Positions 57,207 to 64,000 of a stretch of 64,000 nucleotides of DNA are shown piece by piece; the first letter of the stretch is position 1; the number at the start of each line of letters is the position of its first letter. The notes below the pieces were generated by a model. It was not told the origin of the DNA. It made no database searches and saw only the letters and a program-made list of their open reading frames with translations. The stretch covers positions 14,028,307 through 14,092,306 of the forward strand of contig NC_134031.1 of NCBI RefSeq assembly GCF_964204645.1, read 5' to 3'. This DNA is from Tubulanus polymorphus. Lineage: Eukaryota; Nemertea; Palaeonemertea; Tubulaniformes; Tubulanidae. Both the position numbers and the translations under genes were made by a program.

Positions 57207-58815
57207 ATGGCTGCAGGAAACTGGAAAGTTAGTTTCAGAGTTCATCGCACAGTTGTAATGATTTATTTAAGAATCCATGGAAACAGTTCATTGCACGGTT
57301 CAGATATAATGCAGTTGTATTGCAAACTAATAGAATTGGAGAAACATCTTTCTTTGAAATGTTATTGGAAATGCCAAGTAGGGATTTTACCTACTTCAAA
57401 GGATTTCAACCTAGGGGTTTTTATCTACTACCCCATATCTTATACCAAAGTTAAATATATTTTTGATAAATTTGTAACGGTCATGCATTATTCTCATCTT
57501 CAGGCTGTTAAACGCAAGCTGACCTCTCTACAGAAGTTGAGTTGTCATGAAAGAAAAAGGTTTGCAAGAATAACTAAAAAGGTAAAAACAAAATTGCTTT
57601 TATAAGAACACCTCATACAAGAATCATGTTTTCATAATACATTCAAAAGTAAATGAAAGGGCCTATGAGATATTCATGTGATTATAACATTTTTCAGATA
57701 AAATCAGAAAAGAACGTGCCAGCAATGGTTTTACTTCAATATAACAAGGGGTCTGTAGATATTTTTTCAAGTGAGTACCAAACATGTTTATTGTTTCAAA
57801 TACTTGTTTAACGAAGATATATGATTTTCATATCTGACCTGACTTCCTAACTTTTTTTGCAAATCACAAGATTGAAAATTGAGATGAACATAAATTTTTA
57901 CAAGTTGCTAGATTGCAAATCAAGACGTACATGACAAAAAAAATTTATTACCTTAGAAAAATTGTGATAAAAACAGGGAGGACATTTTTTTAAATTTGAT
58001 GATTTCGGCAGAATTCTGGGAGGCTGATCCAAGTAAGGTTAAATCATATATTCCATACAAATTCGTTGTATGCCTGATAATCAGTGTTATTTCCAAAAGG
58101 AAAAAAAAGTCGTTCAATATGGGGCGATGACACGAATAAACCTACATGGTGGCCTGAAGACATTCCTTTAAGATTCCCATTTTATTTACCGAGGCAGGTT
58201 GGAAAATAAATATATGTCTATCCAAGAAACAAAAAATACTATTTGTGTTTTTCAGTATGACTTGGCAAGCCCAAACTTGATGGGTATTTATAACATGGGT
58301 GGAATGCATTGGGTATTGATATATGTAAATGTAGATGGTAAAATAATATATTACATCCATCCAATGGGAGAAACCGAAACAGCTACGAAGAAAATGTATC
58401 ATTATTGGCTGTTAGTTCTAGGTGTGAAATAATTATGTAAAAAATCCAAAAATTGTAGAAAAAATCAAGGCACACGATTTTTTAATGTGTGTTTTAGAAA
58501 TTTTGTAAATGTTAGAGAAACACATCTTAACCGAAACAAATGGAAAATCAGGACAATCCCACACACTAAGCAGAAGGATAGCACGTCATGTGGACTTCTA
58601 TGCTTTGCTGTGAGTATAAAAAAAACTCAATAACTCCTTCAAAATTATCATCGATAGTTTCTTTAATTTATAGATATTCGCATTACCTGAAATTCCATTC
58701 TTTCAGTTTGCTGAAAGTCTAATATGCGAAACCTCGCTAGAGGATTTTGAATCATCTAGTTCTGGAATCAAATCTATGCGAGACCAAGTGCTGAAAATTC
58801 TCCATAGTGTATGCG
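57207..58815 (+). pseudogene. Ulp1 (C48)-type cysteine protease gene, multi-exon
   Basis: Proposed exons: 57207-57581 (ends RFARITKK before GTAAAA), 57698-57770 (IKSEKNVPAMVLLQYNKGSV, ends before GTGAGT), a stretch around 58025-58196 containing WGDDTNKPTWWPEDIPLRFP, 58199-58432, about 58497-58609, and 58707-58815. The protease core shows GGMHWVLIYVNVDGK (catalytic His at about 58306) followed by YYIHPMG, where the usual Asp of YxDP is His. IPHTKQKDSTSCGLLCFA carries the Gln and Cys. The last exon is FAESLICETSLEDFESS. Loss of the Asp and a stop after GVK (58432) argue for decay. Such genes often travel on DNA transposons. Confidence 0.65.
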
Positions 58816-59184
58816 GTAGGTACCCTTCTATCAGGTGATCAAGGTGCAAGTGGTTGGTGGTCAAGACAGATCTGAAATAAATGAAGTGAGCAATATATAT
58901 ATTTCTATAGATAAATAAATACTAAAAATGGTACGCCGTTTGTGTGGCCAAAAGGAACCAGCTGATGACAAACACAAACGAATTCTCTGGGTAAGAGTTA
59001 CAAAAAGCTGTTAATAATCACTTATATTACTATTACCGTACTCTAATCGGATTATTGGATTATCTCTTTTTAAGGAAGGATGTGAGAGGTGTGAATTCTT
59101 TTGGCAGTACAGGCAGTGTATTAAGAGGGTTAAAGGAAGTTGCCGACTGAGAAGAGGTGTTAGTCAATTTGTGCAATGTTATTA
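58816..59184. other. Downstream of the Ulp1-like gene
   Basis: Possible remnants of further exons (CERCEFFWQYRQC after a tttttaag acceptor near 59075), too weak to call. Confidence 0.3.
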
Positions 59185-60050
59185 TGTTTTGTTTTTTGTA
59201 AATAATAATAATAATAATAATAATAATAGTGATAATAATCATAATAATCATAATAACAAGTGTCTTATACAGCATTTAATCCAGCTCAACGGCTTCACAT
59301 AAAAGCCTCATTAAAGTGTAAATTTCTAAGTTGCCACCTGAAGATCTCCAAAGATGTTATAGACCGAGGTCTCCAGGAAGCTGATTCCACAAGGTCGGGC
59401 CATTGATGGAAAAGGCTCGAGAACCGAAAGACTTTCTATTGTATCTAGGGGCTGTCAGTGAGCTAAAGGCAGAAGAACGGAGAGGACGGCAAAGGACATG
59501 AATATGAATGAGGTCACAGTGATATTTAGGAGCCAAATTATGTATGCACTGGACGATGAAAATGAGAACTTTGTACTTGATTCTTTGTTCAATGAGTAAC
59601 TAATGTAATTCCATAAGGACAGGTTTGATTGATTTATATTTTCTGGTTTTACTAATTAGACGGGCTGCGATGTTTTGTACTCGCTGGAGAGATTTCGTTG
59701 AGGACTTTGGTAATTCAGCGAGAACAGAGTTACAAAATTCAAGACGGGTTGTGATGAGTGCCTGCAAATAAATTCTTGTGGCATCAACAGATAGATATTG
59801 ACGGATTTTACGAATGTTGCGAATGTGAAAATTAGCAGACTTCACACAGCTTGAAATTTGTTCTCTAAGTGAGAAGTTGGAATCAAAGATAACTCCCAAA
59901 TTTCTCACCGATGAGAAGGAAATATCAGTACCGATTATTCTAATATTAGGAAGCTGAACTTTGGGGCTTGTGGTGCTAACGAGATGACAATAGACAATTC
60001 GAAATTAATTTTATACTGTTATCGTTTTTCTCATACATTGGATTGTAGAA
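59185..60050 (-). pseudogene. 3' part of a CR1/L2-like LINE
   Basis: On the minus strand: RNLGVIFDSNFSLREQISSC, SANFHIRNIRKIRQYLSVDA, TTRLEFCNSVLAELP and LQRVQNIAARLISKTRKYK are the thumb region of CR1/L2 RT. The LWNQLP-type end and a 3' UTR follow. The tail is the (TAA)n microsatellite at 59204-59250 (plus-strand sense). The RT palm is missing. Confidence 0.85.
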
Positions 60051-60224
60051 CAGTATCTACTCGTTCAGACTCGCACTTATTAAGTTCAAGTTGGTCAAAG
60101 TTTACTGTATTTTTTGGTGAAAGGAGTTAGATATTTTCTAATGTTTTTATGGATATACAACAAAATGTTTGTAGGACTCGTGGTGCAATTTGAATCAAAA
60201 GTTTATGGATGGACGAATGGTTAG

Positions 60225-60500
60225 AGGATGCCAGCTATCCCAAGGGATGTTAATATGCCATATAATGTCCAGTCAAGGTCCACATGTTTGTTAATGCAGA
60301 TATCAGCTTCATGGATGTGAATATGCCAGATAATGTCCAGTTAATGTACCCAGGGTTTTTAATATAGATATCAACTTCAGGGATGTAAATATGGCAGATA
60401 ATGTCCAGTTAAGGTCCCAAGGGGCCCAGGATAGTTAATCAGCCCCATGGATGTAAATATGCCAGATGATGTCCAGTTAAGGTCTCCAGGGTTGTAAAAA
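60225..60500. repeat. Minisatellite, about 75-bp unit
   Basis: Four imperfect copies of a unit with catggatgtaaatatgccag and ataatgtccagttaaggt (starts about 60235, 60310, 60380 and 60450). Looser relatives continue to about 60730. Confidence 0.85.
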
Positions 60501-60730
60501 TTTCTGATTATATCAACAATCCGGGGGGATATTTTGTTGAATTTTGACTTTGTCTATTTGCCACTTTTTTGGTCCGTTTTAAAAGCCAGATTTACTCATA
60601 GAAATCAAGCCATTTTATACCAAATTAATTTACCCTAAAACCTGTAAGTATGTCATATATGACCATTCAAGATCCCCAGGGACGTTAACGAACAATACCC
60701 ATCCAGTTAAGATCCCCGGGGCCGCTAATT

Positions 60731-61640
60731 GGGGCTGTTTGCTGTGAAACGGCATACAGTTACCTGATCGTCGACAGCGGCCATTTTGGAAAATCGCCAC
60801 TAGGCGGATCATTGCGTATTTCTATACTGAAATATGATTTTATCAATCTAAAAACCACAACCATATTTTTTTGGAATGAATATCTGTTAAAGATTTAGAA
60901 AAATGATAAAACGTTCATATATTGACAAGAAGCGCAGCGCAAAAATATAATCAGCAAGTTCACGCACGGTTACTAAGGATACGCAGGTACGCCACTGTGA
61001 AGGGTCAAGGTCAAATTCAGCTGAGCGATTATTCACGTGTAATAAACTATTTATTTATTTTTTGATGATCAATTATTTTGTTGTTTTTTTTTATTTGCAT
61101 TTGATTTGGGAGGTCATCTTGCTTAGGAGTCAGTTTGTCAATGCGTCGAAGCAATACAGTCTAACTCGTTTACGTCTCACTTAAAACGGGGTAGGGCGGT
61201 CATTATATTGCTGACTCCAAACTACACCTATACAGCCTGTGTAACTGTGTAAACTGTGAAATTGTACTTGGCATTAGAGGGATATTGAGGAATTGAATTT
61301 CAGCCTCCTGAGCCCTCGGCTTGAGCAAAAGACCTTAACTGACTACACAGAATTCAATTATGAGTCCCTAGCATTTTCTCAATTTCCGAATGCTTTCATT
61401 GGTTTTAAGATGAGGGGAACCAGAAATTTTAAGTTCCCCACATATTGCAACTGGAAACACATGGCTGGAACACAGCCGATATTTGATTATTCGTTCCATG
61501 TCCATGGCGGTAGCATTATTATCAAAATTATCATGATTAACAGTGCATTCAAGTTCAGTTTTTTACTCTAATTTGATAGAAACTATTTTTACGAGTGGAT
61601 ATTTACTGTAGGGATATAGCCCGTTTTAACTCATTCATGT
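60731..61640. other. No recognised gene
   Basis: A plus-strand frame of 92 codons at 61293-61571 and an overlapping minus-strand frame are both unrecognised. I cannot support either. Confidence 0.4.
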
Positions 61641-61653
61641 TAATGGAACTTAC

Positions 61654-62434
61654 CTTCACTTATAAGCTCTTGAATAGCTTGCCGGGCGTGATTCACGCCA
61701 ATAATTTCAAATTCTAATTCATTGAGATTGTTCAATTGAAAATCATAACTATGTACCGGCATGATATTATAGCAAGCTTCAGGGTTCTTGTCAATTGATT
61801 TTTTCTATTATATTCTCTATATGTGGTGAACATTAAGGTCTAAGTTTTGCCAACGTGGTGCTCTGAATTGGTTTTCACGAACAGTGACTGAACACCCCTT
61901 GAAAATGTTCATTGATGGCATCTGTTAGAAAACAGATTTTGTGATTTTGTGATTAAAAAGATCCCAATGGTTAAATAATGACTTAAATTGAATTATCGGA
62001 GACGAAAGCCTTCCTCTACCAGTTTTCGTTTGGGACGTTTTTTAATAGAATAGTTGAAATAAGTAATCTATTTACTTACTTCTCTCGCTACAATATCGGT
62101 AATCCTAAAAATCTTTGTTCGTTGATGATTTCCGAAACCGTCTGGTGCGCTTTAATATTCTAGTTAAAGATTACGACATACGTTCCTGTGATGCCTATAA
62201 TATATGAAAAAGGTAATATTATAATTGGAAGGCACGGCTTTTTGTGCCGAGTTAAAGGTATATATCATGTGATGTCAACTTACCAATATTAGCCCATCCG
62301 TTTTTCCTGGACGCAAACTGCGGATAGTGTCAATAACTGTTGTTGTTCGGTACGTTTTAAGTAGCTGCCATTTTTACATTCGATTCATATTCTATACTCC
62401 ATTTCGTAAGATCCGTGATTATTTTATCATCCAT
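61654..62434 (-). CDS. Candidate spliced gene of unknown function, three exons
   Basis: On the minus strand three short coding-like segments each end at a perfect GTAAGT donor: 62434-62284 (MDDKIITDLTKWSIEYESN in one frame; IDTIRSLRPGKTDGLIL in the next), 62159-62080 (after an AG; HQTVSEIINEQ or, shifted, IFRITDIVARE) and 61786-61654 (NPEACYNIMPVHSYDFQL, then FEIIGVNHARQAIQELISE). The last is open for 44 codons between acceptor ttgacaag and GTAAGT. Exon phases do not agree without a frameshift, so the gene is broken or my boundaries are wrong. The family is not recognised. Confidence 0.3.
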
Positions 62435-62833
62435 ATCCAATAATCGTTGTATCATTAACTAAGTTAATAATCTTTATACTTGTGTGCTTCCCTCCGAAAA
62501 TGCAATTTGATGTCTCACGCCTTATCGCACCCTAAACGCCTAGATTTTATCGCGATTAAACGCTTTTTGTTTAATCACTCATGGCTGCATTCCAAACGTT
62601 TAATATGTCTAAAACATTTAGATCAACGATATTTGCTATCGGACATCTCAATATTCATTCACTACACATGGATCATTGAATAATTAATAATTAAGTGACA
62701 AATAATTATGTTCAATCTATAAATCTTTTTTTTAAAGATGAAGATTCTCTGCATTTTTTCTCTGAAATATCCAAGTCATAATTTATTTGTAAGTGTTACA
62801 GGAGGACTTCTACATGTTGACCGATTCTTTTTT
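62435..62833. other. Intergenic, no gene recognised
   Basis: Nothing recognised between the candidate minus-strand exons and family B copy 3. Confidence 0.4.
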
Positions 62834-63740
62834 GACGCCTTATAAAACGTTACCATTATGAAGCCTAAACAATGTTAACCATTCAGCGTCATTTTACAAA
62901 CGACAACCGTAAATAGATGTGCAAAACGTCACAGGTCTATGCGTACACATACAAGCTATTTGGCAAAATATTATTGACAAAGATGTAGAATGGCTTCCTG
63001 TGATTATATAATGATCTCCATTTGAACGTCGAAATGTTATATTGCATTGAATATCATGAGAAGACGTATTGTAATAGTGAAGGATGTATGATTATATCAG
63101 GAGCGGCAGGCATATATAGAAAGGATTAAGTAAATCGGATTAATCGGTTAAATGGCGGATGTATACACGATTAAGAAGTCCGATATAAAAGTCAGACCCT
63201 GACATGGGGATGCTGGTGGAATGACGAAGCTATCTACGATCTGTGTAGGGCCAGATTGAATTTCATCGGCGGCTACAAGCGGTCTATAAAAAACGTATAA
63301 ACATAATTTCAATATTCAAATATTTTAGAAAATATGTTCGATATTAGGGGTATGCAGGTTTCACGAGATTAGCAATTTATAAAAGCATAACTGTCATATA
63401 CGGCTCCGCGTCCACTGATGGCATGTGTATTAGGTGACTATTTAATTCAATTTATTATTGATCCTTATTACATTGAAAATGCCAAATTCAATAAAGTTAC
63501 AAATTTTTAAAATGAGAAAATTCAAGACACGGGTAATTCATACAGAATAACATGAATAAGTTACTTAAATGACAATGTCTACTTCAACCCAGACTCAAGT
63601 CTAAGATATCGAGTGACAACCAAACCGGGACCCGGGTGGGCTGGCTATACGATATGCTCATAGTCATGATGAAGCAGACATCAGAAGAGCTCTTTCTTCA
63701 ACCATGGAGGCAATGAAGTTGCAGACCAGCTTAGAGGCAA
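62834..63740. repeat. Family B repeat, copy 3
   Basis: Starts gacgccttataaaacgttac, keeps the empty site (gcataactgtcata at about 63386) and the open stretch RYAHSHDEADIRRALSSTM. It ends after cagcttagaggca, where the next 30 bp present in copies 1 and 2 are missing. Confidence 0.88.
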
Positions 63741-64000
63741 GGTCGAAAGGTCGAAAAAAAAATTCTCGCACACTCGAATTTATTTTTCGACCTCTCGACC
63801 TTTGACCTGAACCCCTGTTATCCCTATTACTCTTAAAATATTCATATATATGAATATTAATAACTTCTAAAATCAATTTTCATCAAAAATTTGATATCAA
63901 AATGGAAGCAAATAAGAAGTACTACTGTCCGTCAGAACAACCACAAACCAACGATATTACAAATAATACTGGGGTTATGAATATTTATTACAAGAAATGT
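63741..64000 (+). other. Sequence following family B copy 3; possible ORF start at edge
   Basis: ggtcgaaaggtcga ... tcgacctctcgacctttgac is an inverted arrangement like that after copy 1. At 63902 an ATG opens MEANKKYYCPSEQPQTNDIT and stays open to the window edge. It may be the start of an element protein, but it is too short to identify. Confidence 0.35.

Noticed and set aside
60225-60500. Regulatory array
   Set aside because: It is a simple degenerate minisatellite of about 75 bp with no palindromic or known binding motif.
61293-61571. Plus-strand 92-codon frame as a gene
   Set aside because: Protein-like at first sight, but no homologue recognised, no splice or promoter support, and an equally open minus frame overlaps it.

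Overview
This is eukaryotic (animal) DNA: AT-rich, with spliced exons (GT...AG introns with consistent phases), metazoan transposon families and microsatellite tails on retrotransposons. It has no bacterial operons, rRNA, convincing tRNA or CRISPR array. The mix of families (PIF/Harbinger, piggyBac, KDZ, pogo/Tigger, BEL/Pao, CR1/L2-like LINEs, SAP-SWIM-YqaJ genes, Ulp1-bearing genes) and an interspersed repeat beginning with an aagagcccc-aagggg-type motif suggest a marine invertebrate, perhaps a mollusc or other lophotrochozoan. The species cannot be fixed from sequence alone, and all family names below come from motif recognition, not searches.

Layout. 1-2196: decayed LINE (minus strand). 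2197-13294: a broken multi-exon SAP-SWIM-YqaJ-PHD gene (plus). One intron of it has swollen to about 8 kb and holds a diverged repeat (family A) and, inside that, a PIF/Harbinger element (5622-11169) with TAA target duplications. The Harbinger element encodes an apparently intact 415-residue transposase and a 309-residue MADF protein on opposite strands, each with an exon inside the other's intron. 13724-16601: a LINE reverse transcriptase, then a tandem array and a zinc-knuckle ORF1 of another LINE. 16671-26435: a family B repeat split by an 8850-bp gene-free element with about 560-bp terminal inverted repeats. That element carries a 1761-bp foldback whose centre is a decayed inverted copy of the start of the YqaJ-type gene.

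26640-34240: an L1-like RT relic, a DUF7869-like gene in a candidate 3.2-kb TIR element, and another LINE. 34550-38036: small repeats (Penelope-like end, two further family A copies, a palindromic MITE). 38037-41856: an internally deleted BEL/Pao retrotransposon with 230-bp LTRs. 42581-45212: a piggyBac element between TTAA sites. 46701-58815: a run of plus-strand decayed element genes (a very large unnamed nuclease-like gene, KDZ transposase, pogo/Tigger transposase, Ulp1-type protease gene), with family B copy 2 in between. 59185-64000: a LINE tail (minus), a minisatellite, possible minus-strand exons of an unknown gene, and family B copy 3.

Nothing forms a host operon or pathway. The window is a nested transposon graveyard whose insertion order can partly be read: YqaJ gene, then family A, then Harbinger; family B, then the 8.85-kb TIR element, with the foldback inside it. 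The Harbinger pair is the only gene set that looks fully open. The most interesting structures are the interleaved antisense Harbinger genes, the foldback derived from the YqaJ locus, and the long-TIR element with periodic palindromes.
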